This document shows, piece by piece, positions 16,467-24,329 of a stretch of DNA of 64,000 bases. The notes beneath the pieces are model-generated. The model made no database searches, had not been told where the DNA came from, and was given only the letters and a program-made list of their open reading frames with translations. Made by a program: the position numbers and the translations under genes. Position 1 is the first letter of the stretch. Every line of letters starts with the position of its first letter. Origin of the DNA: [Anoxybacillus] calidus (GTDB taxonomy: Bacteria; Bacillota; Bacilli; Bacillales; Anoxybacillaceae); NCBI RefSeq assembly GCF_013760845.1, contig NZ_JACDUU010000007.1:124001-188000 (forward strand), written 5' to 3'.

Positions 16467-18418
16467 TTCTCTAGCTCTCCTTTCCACTTGGCTAATGGAT
16501 TTGGTACGTCTATAAAGCTATTATGTATATCATCGGTTAGCCGCATTGTTACTAAAGCCTTCATTTCAAGCGTTGGCTTGAAAAACGCTTGTTCATCGGT
16601 GCTTACTTGTTCGCTTATCGTTTCATTTGTTTTCAACTTATCAAACACATCATGAATAACTATCGCTATTTCCTTCCACAATAACTCTTCATCAATGGAA
16701 AAATAGCGAACTAAACAAGCGATAATCTCGCCTAAATGATTGTGAATAATGGCATGGGACAACGTTTTTCTTAATTCAGTCACATCATTCGTTATAATCA
16801 TTGACGGATTGAAAAGATTAGCGGACAGTCCTTGTTTTTCAAGACGATTGACATATATTCGTATGCCGCCGAAATCACGAACTTTCATTCTGCTAAGAGC
16901 GCCGTTCTGAAATATTGGGACGCTGTTTTGTAAGTGAGCTTCTAAACTAATACCATATTTACTCATCAACGTAAGAAGGCCTGGAAGGAGCACGGAAGCA
17001 TATTGTTTAATAAATGCAACTACCGCCTGATTTATTTCTTCTATGTTTTGATATCTAGCATATTCCTCAATAAGTTCTACTACAATCGGCTTTCCACTCA
17101 CAGGAGAAACAGCAATTAAAGCGACAGCAGGCATGGCGATTTCTCCATCTTCAAGGTCATATTCCGGATTCTCACGGATAATTGCCGCTAAATTTTTTCC
17201 TAACACGGACGTATCGTGTTTAAAAAGCGATGGATTTGTTGGCTCAAAATATATTCCTGCCTTTTCCTTAATCACGTCTAACGGTGAAAGAAGTGGTTCT
17301 TTTTGTAAAATATTTTTTATTAATTGTGAAACAATAGGGCCGTTAATCGTTGAAGCTGGTGAAACTGTACGAACCGCGCTCGTTGTTTGCACATTCATCG
17401 GTGTCTTAATATGATGCTTTCCATTCTTCGTTGGCATCAACGTACGTATAGAGACTAACGCATAGGTTTCAATGGAATAAGAAGGGATCGGAATAATAGA
17501 ACCGTTTTTCATTGCTTCTTTATAAAGTTTTGGGATGGTATGTTCCAGCTGCCAAGGATGAACCGGAATAAGATCGTATTCGTTTTCCTTCAATCCTTTT
17601 TTTCCAAGTTCCTCTGTAACATGCTGTTTTAATTCTGGATACTCCTCATAGAGTAAATCGGCTACTCTTTCGAACCCAAAGGACGTAATATGACAATCAG
17701 ATCGTTTCACAGCAATAAATGAAATAATTGGTTTGGCTTCCCACTCTGGAGAGTAATTCATTACTTCTTCGGGATTAAACCCAAATTTTGTTTTGGAGCA
17801 CGGATGAATAGTATGGCCATCAATCACCCATTGTTCGTAAAAAGCAAGTGGGCTGAAAGATGGTGTTCGTTGTTTTTCTGCTAAAACCCATTGTATAGAA
17901 TTTGTACTTTTCTCACTGTTCGTGCTATGTAATTGATTCGTACGATATTCTCCTGCTGTTAATGCCAAAGCATAATTTGCCGCACTATTTTCCAATTCTT
18001 TATAAAATCGTTCTTGATTAGGATATCCGGCAATCATGCCTTCCTGCTCCAATAGTTTTAAAAGATGAGCAGGAGAAGTAATGGCTTCTTGCTTTTTTTC
18101 ATGTACGAAAAAGATTTCTTCGATATCAAACTGCTGCAATTGAAATCTTCTCGTTACTTTTGCTTGCAGCCATTTATCTTCGGAAATATGAATGCGCAAT
18201 TCTTTATGAGAAGGAGCATCATTCCATAAAATACGTTCCTCTTTGATTAATCCTTCACGAATGATCCCTTGGAGCAACCGTTGAATAATACCTAAGCGGC
18301 TTTTCTCGAGCTGTCTTAGAAACATTTCCACTAAATCGGGATGGTTTCTTTCTAAATAACAATAAATTTCTTGTTCATCATTCATTAAATGACTAGCTAG
18401 AGTTTTAGATAAAAACAA
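16463..18418 (-). CDS. NIS siderophore synthetase (IucA/IucC family), first copy
   Basis: A 651-residue paralogue of the following gene and first in the operon. It has the same motifs: GHTIHPCSKTKFG, LIPVHPWQLEHTIP, YGISLEAHLQNSVP and DFGGIRIYVNR. The start is taken as TTG 18418, with AAGGGGAGTGG immediately upstream; an ATG 11 codons later lacks a ribosome binding site. Two Fur boxes lie 25-80 bp upstream. Absence of any hydroxylase or acetyltransferase gene argues against a hydroxamate and for a polycarboxylate such as rhizoferrin or staphyloferrin types. Confidence 0.9.
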   Translation of the reverse strand: MFLSKTLASHLMNDEQEIYCYLERNHPDLVEMFLRQLEKSRLGIIQRLLQGIIREGLIKEERILWNDAPSHKELRIHISEDKWLQAKVTRRFQLQQFDIEEIFFVHEKKQEAITSPAHLLKLLEQEGMIAGYPNQERFYKELENSAANYALALTAGEYRTNQLHSTNSEKSTNSIQWVLAEKQRTPSFSPLAFYEQWVIDGHTIHPCSKTKFGFNPEEVMNYSPEWEAKPIISFIAVKRSDCHITSFGFERVADLLYEEYPELKQHVTEELGKKGLKENEYDLIPVHPWQLEHTIPKLYKEAMKNGSIIPIPSYSIETYALVSIRTLMPTKNGKHHIKTPMNVQTTSAVRTVSPASTINGPIVSQLIKNILQKEPLLSPLDVIKEKAGIYFEPTNPSLFKHDTSVLGKNLAAIIRENPEYDLEDGEIAMPAVALIAVSPVSGKPIVVELIEEYARYQNIEEINQAVVAFIKQYASVLLPGLLTLMSKYGISLEAHLQNSVPIFQNGALSRMKVRDFGGIRIYVNRLEKQGLSANLFNPSMIITNDVTELRKTLSHAIIHNHLGEIIACLVRYFSIDEELLWKEIAIVIHDVFDKLKTNETISEQVSTDEQAFFKPTLEMKALVTMRLTDDIHNSFIDVPNPLAKWKGELEK

Positions 18419-18442
18419 GATCCCACTCCCCTTATTAAAATT

Positions 18443-18457
18443 CGATAATGATTATCA
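18443..18457. promoter_or_regulatory. Fur box 1
   Basis: CGATAATGATTATCA matches 13 of 14 defined positions of the 7-1-7 Fur box TGATAATnATTATCA. It lies just upstream of the start of the first synthetase gene and next to a minus-strand TATAAT (18474-18479). Confidence 0.85.
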
Positions 18458-18481
18458 ATTTCATAAAAATGATATTATAAA

Positions 18482-18496
18482 TGATTATCATTTTCA
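18482..18496. promoter_or_regulatory. Fur box 2
   Basis: TGATTATCATTTTCA matches 12 of 14 positions of the Fur consensus. Together with box 1 it brackets the presumed -10 element TATAAT on the minus strand, so iron-loaded Fur would block RNA polymerase. Confidence 0.75.
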
Positions 18497-18499
18497 ATT

Positions 18500-18985
18500 A
18501 TCGATAACAAAAACACTCCTTTAGTCATGATAAAAAAATACACTTTATTTCAATTAACGGATAAAACTCCCAGTTGAATATGTTAAGAAATGGGGCGAAA
18601 GTGGGGGTGAACTGGCTACTGATCAGATCAGGTTTTAGTCATTTTGATGGTCTGATACGGGATCATGAACATAGCTTGTAAAGATGACTCTTTGAAAATG
18701 GGAGACAGGAGAGAATCATTAAGATAGGAATGAATCTATGAGAATGAAAAATCTTAAAAAATCGTATGAGAGGTTTTAAGGGTTTGTAGTCTTGACAATG
18801 ATGCTGAAGAGTGGTAGTCTTCTTTTAAGATTTTTCTGAATTTTATTTACAGGAATAGCATGGTTTGTTACTGTGAAGCAATTATCGCCTATGCAGGTAG
18901 ATGGTCGTCCAAGCAAATTCCTGAATGAACAATTGAATAATGTGGGAACAGGTTCTGAAGATGAAAATCGGGTTCCATGAAAAGG
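18500..18985. other. Gap between siderophore operon and cobalamin riboswitch
   Basis: No complete gene. The plus strand at about 18845-18979 reads WFVTVKQLSPMQVDGRPSKF and on to a stop at 18979 without a convincing start, so it may be a gene remnant of unknown family. TTGACA at 18793-18798 with a poor -10 (TAGTCT, 17-bp spacer) is the best visible promoter candidate for the metE leader. Confidence 0.35.
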
Positions 18986-18989
18986 GTTT

Positions 18990-19170
18990 GTCACTAAAAC
19001 ACCTAGTTCGATGTTCATCTGAGGATTAAAAGGGAAGTCCGGTGAGATTCCGGCACGGTCCCGCCACTGTGATAGAGGAGTTTCCGTCATCACGCCACTG
19101 ATCAGAAGATTGGGAAGGTAGACGGCAAGCGATGATCCTTAAGTCAGGAGACCTGCCTGTTCTGACAACA
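18990..19170 (+). promoter_or_regulatory. Cobalamin (AdoCbl/MeCbl) riboswitch
   Basis: The conserved elements appear in order: AAAGGGAAGTCCGGTGAG, ATTCCGGCACGGTCCCGCC then ACTGTGA, and the closing AAGTCAGGAGACCTGCC. This is the B12-box architecture. It precedes metE, the cobalamin-independent methionine synthase, which is a standard target: with B12 present the leader terminates and the B12-free enzyme is not made. Borders are approximate. Confidence 0.93.
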
Positions 19171-19239
19171 CTGTTTTTACCTACGGGAGATAGGGAGGTG
19201 TTAGAATGAGGAAAATGGGGGAGTTGTTACCCTTTCTTT

Positions 19240-19283
19240 GGCATTTCTAACTTTCCATCGGAACGTTGGAAATGCCTTTTTTA
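19240..19283 (+). terminator. Riboswitch-controlled terminator before metE
   Basis: GGCATTTCTAAC (19240-19251) pairs with GTTGGAAATGCC (19265-19276), one G-T pair, followed by TTTTTTATTT. It sits between the aptamer and metE, as the expression platform should. Confidence 0.88.
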
Positions 19284-19329
19284 TTTCAGCGATCTGTTTA
19301 AAGGACAATAATTGCAAAGGAGAGAAAAC

Positions 19330-21645
19330 ATGAAATCAAGCAATCTCGGTTATCCGCGCATCGGCGAAAAAAGAGAATGGAAAAAAACATTAGAGTCCTT
19401 TTGGGCTGGTCAAATAGAGGAGCATGATTTCCTTTCTATCATGGAGTCCATTCGTCTTGCACATATAAGAAAGCAAAAAGAAATAGGTATTGATCTTATT
19501 CCGGTAGGTGATTTTACTTTTTATGATCATATGCTTGATACCGCTGTTATGTTTGGTTTAGTGCCGGAGCGGTTTCAACATACCGGGGACAAGGTTCCAC
19601 TTTCCATCTATTTTTCCATGGCTCGCGGTAGCAAAGACGCTCCCGCTTGCGAAATGACGAAATGGTTTAATACGAATTACCATTACATTGTACCAGAACT
19701 AAATAGCAGCCTTCGGCCACGTTTGACAGAAAACAAGCCGCTGAAAGCTTTTCAAGAAGCGAAAGCAAAGATAGGTGTTAAAGGGAAACCGGTTCTTATC
19801 GGCCCTTATACGTTTATCAAACTTTCTAAAGGTTACGATTCAAAACAGTTTCCGGCTTTAATCTTGCTGCTGCTCCCTCTCTATGAACAAGTGTTGCAAG
19901 AGTTGGAAAAAGAGGGGGCCGAATGGGTGCAAATCGACGAACCGATTCTCGTTACTTCTTTGGCAAAAGAAGAAATGGCGACAATTGCGTTTATTTATCA
20001 AAAATTAAATGAAGCTGCTCCTCGATTGAACATTATGCTGCAAACTTATTTCGAGGCGGTTGACTGGTATGAAGAACTGATTGAGCTACCGGTACAAGGC
20101 ATCGGTTTTGATTTTACCTGCGGTCTCGAAGAAAATTTGAAGAATCTACTGAAATTTGGTTTTCCATCCGACAAAATTTTAGCTGCTGGGATGATCGATG
20201 GCCGCAACATTTGGCGGGCAGACTTGGCTGAGAAAAGAAAACTCATTGAAACGATTGCTGCTGTTGTGCCTAAAGATCAGCTCTGGCTTCAGCCTTCTAG
20301 CAGTTTGATTCATGTGCCTATCACTGTCAAAAATGAAAGAAATTTATCACCACTACTGAAAAATTCATTGGCTTTTGCAGATGAAAAGCTTGAGGAAATC
20401 GTATATTTAGCAAAGCTATTTCGCGATGAAGGGGCTCAAGAAGAAGACAGCTATTATCAAGACAATCAACAAGCGATCCACTTATTGAAAAACGATGCCT
20501 CAAGAGATAACCACCTCGTCCAAAAGGAGCATGAAAAACTGAAAAATGAACGGGCCGAGCGTAAATCACCTTATCTTGTTCGGAAAAAACTACAAAAAGA
20601 AGTTTGGAAGCTGCCGATTCTTCCAACGACTACGATCGGAAGTTTTCCGCAGACAGCGGTAGTCCGAAAAGCACGGCAAAAATTTAAAAAAGGTGAATGG
20701 AGCCGACCGCAATATGAACAGTTCATCCAACATGAAATCCAAAAATGGATTGCCATTCAAGAAGAAATTGGTTTGGACGTATTGGTACACGGTGAATTTG
20801 AAAGAACAGATATGGTCGAATTTTTTGGAGAAAAGTTAGGAGGTTTTGCTTTTACCGAAAACGGCTGGGTGCAGTCGTACGGTTCGCGTTGCGTCCGTCC
20901 GCCGATTATATATGGGGATGTGGAATTTTTGCAGCCGATGACAGTCAAAGAGAGCGTCTATGCTCAATCGTTGACGAACAAGGCGGTTAAAGGAATGCTG
21001 ACCGGTCCGGTTACCCTTTTAAACTGGTCCTTCGTTCGCGATGACCGACCGCGTCAAGAAGTAGTCGAGCAAATTGCCCTTGCATTGAGAAAAGAAGTAG
21101 AGGCATTGGAAGCAGAGGGAATTTCCATGATTCAAGTAGATGAACCAGCTCTATTGGAAGGACTGCCGCTGAAAGAAGAGAAGAAGCAGGAATATTTTGA
21201 GTGGGCTGTACGGATGTTCCGCATCGTGACTTCGACTGTGGAAGACACGACTCAAATTCATACGCATATGTGCTATTGCGATTTTTCGGCGTACATGCAC
21301 GATATCAGCAAAATGGATGCCGATGTTATCTCTATTGAAACATCAAGAAGCCATGGGGAAATCATTCCTGTCTTTGAGAAAGAAACGTATGATAAAGGGA
21401 TTGGTTTGGGGGTCTATGACATTCACAGCCCGCGTATTCCTCCTGTGGAAGAAATCGTGGCAATCATTGAACAGTCATTACAAGTGTTGGATGCAGAACA
21501 GTTTTGGATCAATCCTGATTGCGGTTTGAAAACAAGAAGAGCAGAAGAAACGATTGCTTCTTTAAAAAATATGGTGGCTGCGGCCCAGCTCGTTCGAAAG
21601 AGGTTAGCTGGGAAAGAGACGGCTGCAGTGGAAGGGAGAGAATGA
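19330..21645 (+). CDS. metE: Cobalamin-independent methionine synthase
   Basis: A 771-residue enzyme that transfers the methyl group of 5-methyltetrahydrofolate-polyglutamate to homocysteine to form methionine. The N-terminal SNLGYPRIGEKREWKK and the catalytic-domain PTTTIGSFPQTAVVRKAR are characteristic. Zinc ligands are visible in HTHMCYCDF and NPDCGLKTR near the C-terminus. The start was set at ATG 19330, behind AAAGGAGAG, rather than at a TTG six codons upstream. It is controlled by the cobalamin riboswitch ahead of it. A thioesterase gene begins 1 bp after its stop. Confidence 0.95.
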   Translation: MKSSNLGYPRIGEKREWKKTLESFWAGQIEEHDFLSIMESIRLAHIRKQKEIGIDLIPVGDFTFYDHMLDTAVMFGLVPERFQHTGDKVPLSIYFSMARGSKDAPACEMTKWFNTNYHYIVPELNSSLRPRLTENKPLKAFQEAKAKIGVKGKPVLIGPYTFIKLSKGYDSKQFPALILLLLPLYEQVLQELEKEGAEWVQIDEPILVTSLAKEEMATIAFIYQKLNEAAPRLNIMLQTYFEAVDWYEELIELPVQGIGFDFTCGLEENLKNLLKFGFPSDKILAAGMIDGRNIWRADLAEKRKLIETIAAVVPKDQLWLQPSSSLIHVPITVKNERNLSPLLKNSLAFADEKLEEIVYLAKLFRDEGAQEEDSYYQDNQQAIHLLKNDASRDNHLVQKEHEKLKNERAERKSPYLVRKKLQKEVWKLPILPTTTIGSFPQTAVVRKARQKFKKGEWSRPQYEQFIQHEIQKWIAIQEEIGLDVLVHGEFERTDMVEFFGEKLGGFAFTENGWVQSYGSRCVRPPIIYGDVEFLQPMTVKESVYAQSLTNKAVKGMLTGPVTLLNWSFVRDDRPRQEVVEQIALALRKEVEALEAEGISMIQVDEPALLEGLPLKEEKKQEYFEWAVRMFRIVTSTVEDTTQIHTHMCYCDFSAYMHDISKMDADVISIETSRSHGEIIPVFEKETYDKGIGLGVYDIHSPRIPPVEEIVAIIEQSLQVLDAEQFWINPDCGLKTRRAEETIASLKNMVAAAQLVRKRLAGKETAAVEGRE

Positions 21646-21646
21646 A

Positions 21647-22126
21647 ATGCTTCAGCCAAAGTCCGTCAGTGAATCGAGAACGTTGCTGACCGACTTAGTG
21701 TTTCCACCGGATACGAATCATCATCATACGATTTTTGGTGGTAAGGTCATGGCGTATGTCGATAAAATCGCCTGCATCGCCGCTATGAGACACTGTCGAA
21801 AACCGGTTGTAACTGTTTCAAGTGATTCATTTGACTTTCTTGCGCCGATTAAAACCGGGGAAGCGATCCATTTAGAGGCGTATGTCACATGGACTCACCG
21901 GACATCAATGGAGGTATTTGTAAAAGTGGAAGCGGAAAACTTATTAACAGGAGAAAAACGGTTGACAGCGCGTGCTTATTTAACTTTCATCGCATTGGAT
22001 GAAAACGGAAAACCAACTCCTGTCCCACCCGTTATCCCGGAAACAGAAGAAGAAAAGAAACACCATGCTCACGCTGAAGAGCGATACGCATTGCGCCAAA
22101 AAAGAAAACAAAACCCGATTATGTAA
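21647..22126 (+). CDS. Acyl-CoA thioesterase (hot-dog fold, YkhA-like)
   Basis: A 159-residue single hot-dog-domain acyl-CoA hydrolase. The motif DTNHHHTIFGGKVMAYVDKIACIAAMRH is the typical active-site helix of the YciA/YkhA/BACH group, with a later TWTHRTSMEVFVKVEAEN strand. It would release free fatty acids from CoA thioesters. The ATG starts one base after the metE stop with GGGAGAG upstream, so it should be co-transcribed with metE and therefore also follow the B12 riboswitch; no metabolic reason is evident. Confidence 0.88.
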   Translation: MLQPKSVSESRTLLTDLVFPPDTNHHHTIFGGKVMAYVDKIACIAAMRHCRKPVVTVSSDSFDFLAPIKTGEAIHLEAYVTWTHRTSMEVFVKVEAENLLTGEKRLTARAYLTFIALDENGKPTPVPPVIPETEEEKKHHAHAEERYALRQKRKQNPIM

Positions 22127-22358
22127 TGGTGACTATCACGTTTAAAAAACAAAAAATAGAATTCTATATTTGTTTTGATCTTATCCTTAACGTTATTGCT
22201 GTTATCAGCCTTGCCTTTATTCTACAGAACAACGTATGGCGTTATATTGCGGAATCTCGTTTATGATAGCTTGCTATATCTACTATTATTTTATGGCTAA
22301 ACACCGAACAACAGAGAAACGATTTGTCGCGAAAGTAGATATAGAGAAAATAAGATAA
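22126..22358 (+). pseudogene. Small two-TM membrane protein broken by a frameshift
   Basis: ATG 22126 overlaps the thioesterase stop (TAATG) and opens a frame reading KKQKIEFYICFDLILNVIAV, then ISLAFI, one membrane segment, but stops at 22266. A frame shifted at about 22215-22225 continues as GISFMIACYIYYYFMAKHRT and ends FVAKVDIEKIR at 22358, a second segment and a charged tail. Together they make a protein of about 75 residues with two helices. One indel would restore it. An overlapping pair of tiny genes (ATGA at 22263) is the alternative. Confidence 0.5.
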
Positions 22359-22363
22359 AGACG

Positions 22364-22409
22364 AACCTCTCCCGCCTCTAAAACGGAATGTAGGTGGGAG
22401 AGGTTTATG
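22364..22409 (+). terminator. Terminator of the metE-thioesterase unit
   Basis: AACCTCTCCCGCC (22364-22376) pairs with GGTGGGAGAGGTT (22393-22405), one G-T pair. The U-run is weak (TATGTGTTT). Confidence 0.65.
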
Positions 22410-22501
22410 TGTTTGAGAGTATTTTTATAAAAAACAGAATAAAAAGGAGATTAATACAAATAATATATTTTGTCGATTGCAAAATATTGGAGGTAGATAA
22501 C

Positions 22502-22867
22502 ATGTCGGAAGCTAAAACATTATATAAAAAGTTAGGTGAAGAAGAAACGATTGCGAAGGTTGTGGACTATTTTTATGACCTTGTTTTAGCTGATGATACC
22601 GTTAACCATTTTTTTGAGAACACAGATATGGAGAAACAACGTCAGCATCAGGCAAAATTTATTAGTTATGCGCTCGGTGGACCGAATCAATACACTGGCC
22701 GGTCGATGGAGAAGGCGCATGAAGGAATGAATATACAGCCTATTCATTTTGATGCAATTGTGAAACATCTTCATGATGCGCTTGCTCATTTTGGTGTAAG
22801 TGAAGCCGATATTCAGGCGGCTCTAAGTAAAGTAGAAACATTAAGAGACGATATTCTTTATAAGTAA
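22502..22867 (+). CDS. glbN: Group I truncated hemoglobin
   Basis: A 121-residue 2/2 globin. LYKKLGEEETIAKVVDYFYD is the N-terminal signature, followed by FFENTDMEKQRQHQAKF, ALGGPNQYTGRSM and the proximal-His region EKAHEGMNIQPIHFDAIVKH. The GGP and YTGR elements point to group I rather than the group II YjbI. It binds haem and would handle O2 or NO. The start is ATG 22502, behind GGAGGTAGATAAC; a longer frame begins over 100 bp upstream without a ribosome binding site. It is a single-gene unit with its own terminator. Confidence 0.92.
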   Translation: MSEAKTLYKKLGEEETIAKVVDYFYDLVLADDTVNHFFENTDMEKQRQHQAKFISYALGGPNQYTGRSMEKAHEGMNIQPIHFDAIVKHLHDALAHFGVSEADIQAALSKVETLRDDILYK

Positions 22868-22901
22868 AAGTTTTTCGATTGGTTTATATGACAAATTTTC
22901 T

Positions 22902-22938
22902 AAAGCAGGAGCTTATAATAAAGACTTCCTGCTTTTTT
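22902..22938 (+). terminator. Terminator of the globin gene
   Basis: AAAGCAGGA (22902-22910) pairs with TCCTGCTTT (22927-22935), followed by TTTTAT. Confidence 0.85.
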
Positions 22939-23034
22939 ATTGTTGAATCAGAAGTTTAAGGACGGAGGGAGGAATGATGGGACAGAAAGAAGAATATGGT
23001 GATATTTGGATTGATTATAATGGGAGGGATGCTT

Positions 23035-24111
23035 ATGAAAATCCAGCTATACACTGACCTATGCAAGTTGCTTGATATTGACTATCCGATTATTCAGGCA
23101 GGAATGGCGGGGAAAATTACAAGCCCTGAGCTTGTCGCTGCTGTTTCGAATGCGGGGGCGCTTGGGATGTTGGGAGCTGCTTATATGACTCCTGACCAGC
23201 TGGACCAAGCGATACGAGATGTCCGAAAGCTTACGGACAAACCGTTTGGTGTCAATTTGTTTTTCTTTGAACCTTCCAAAGAAAAAGGGAATATAACAGA
23301 GATGCAAAAATACTTGAACTCGTTTCGCCAAGAGCTACATATCCCGTTACAAGGTGAAGATGATGTGGACTATATCGATCAACAAGACGCGCTGCTTGAA
23401 GTTGTGTTTGATCATCGAGTCCCTGTTCTCGGTGCAACGTTTGGCATTCCTTCTGTAGAAACTCTCCAAAAGGTGAAAATGTTAGGGATTCGTACGACGA
23501 TGATGGTGACAACTGTTCGAGAAGCCGTTTTAGCCGAAAACGCGGGCATTGATATTTTGATTGCGCAGGGCGGAGAAGCGGGAGGACATCGCGGCACATT
23601 GGAAGTTAAGAAAGGAAGTCATGGCGCGCTTATTGGCACAATGGCGCTTGTTCCGCAAGTGGTTGACCATACAACAGTTCCTGTCGTTGCAGCTGGCGGA
23701 ATTATGGATGGAAGGGGACTTGTTGCCTCTCTTGCACTAGGAGCACAAGGTGTTCAGCTTGGAACGAGATTCCTGCTTGCAAAAGAAGCTGAGACACATC
23801 CTGTTTATCGTGAGCAACTGATCAAAGCAACGGAAGAAGATACCGTCATCACGACAATGTTTTCTGGAAGACCGGCACGGGGAATTGGTAATTATTTTAT
23901 AGAAAAAACAGAACAGCAGAGTCCTGATCCTTTGCCTTATCCTTGGCAAAATCAAGTAACGCAGGATATTAGACAAGCGGCGGCTAAACAGAACGATTCT
24001 CGCTTTATGTCACTGTGGGCGGGACAAGGTCTTCGTTTGGCTGTGAAGGAAGAACGGGCTGAGGACATCATTATTGGAATAATTGAGCAGGCGAAAAGAA
24101 TGATTGGGTGA
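23035..24111 (+). CDS. Nitronate monooxygenase (2-nitropropane dioxygenase family)
   Basis: A 358-residue FMN-dependent TIM-barrel enzyme that oxidises propionate-3-nitronate and similar toxic nitronates. Typical elements are YPIIQAGMAGKITSPELVAA at the N-terminus, the AQGGEAGGHRG loop with the catalytic His and the phosphate-binding VPVVAAGGIMDGRG and GAQGVQLGTRFL. Length fits the family. The start was set at ATG 23035, behind GGGAGG, instead of a GTG/ATG 13 codons earlier. A 2-nitropropane dioxygenase-like FabK activity is a less likely alternative because FabL is encoded in this window. Confidence 0.9.
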   Translation: MKIQLYTDLCKLLDIDYPIIQAGMAGKITSPELVAAVSNAGALGMLGAAYMTPDQLDQAIRDVRKLTDKPFGVNLFFFEPSKEKGNITEMQKYLNSFRQELHIPLQGEDDVDYIDQQDALLEVVFDHRVPVLGATFGIPSVETLQKVKMLGIRTTMMVTTVREAVLAENAGIDILIAQGGEAGGHRGTLEVKKGSHGALIGTMALVPQVVDHTTVPVVAAGGIMDGRGLVASLALGAQGVQLGTRFLLAKEAETHPVYREQLIKATEEDTVITTMFSGRPARGIGNYFIEKTEQQSPDPLPYPWQNQVTQDIRQAAAKQNDSRFMSLWAGQGLRLAVKEERAEDIIIGIIEQAKRMIG

Positions 24112-24229
24112 TTATAAGTTAAGAGTTGTTGATAGATTCTGGGATTTTTCTCAGCTTATTGGGAAGTGGCTGACATTGAAAATCTTTCAGTTGATTTGTA
24201 AAGTTGAAGTTAGGTATACTTTTAAACAT

Positions 24230-24292
24230 AAGGTAGGGGACCCCTTTCTCTTAGATTTTTCACGAAATCAGAGAATGCCCTGCCTTTTTTCT
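24230..24292 (+). terminator. Terminator after the nitronate monooxygenase gene
   Basis: AAGGTAGGG (24230-24238) pairs with CCCTGCCTT (24278-24286), with an inner hairpin TCTCTTAGATTT / AAATCAGAGA, followed by TTTTCTTTT. Confidence 0.75.
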
Positions 24293-24329
24293 TTTCGTGT
24301 TCTATTACGATATGTTAAGGAGTAACAAT

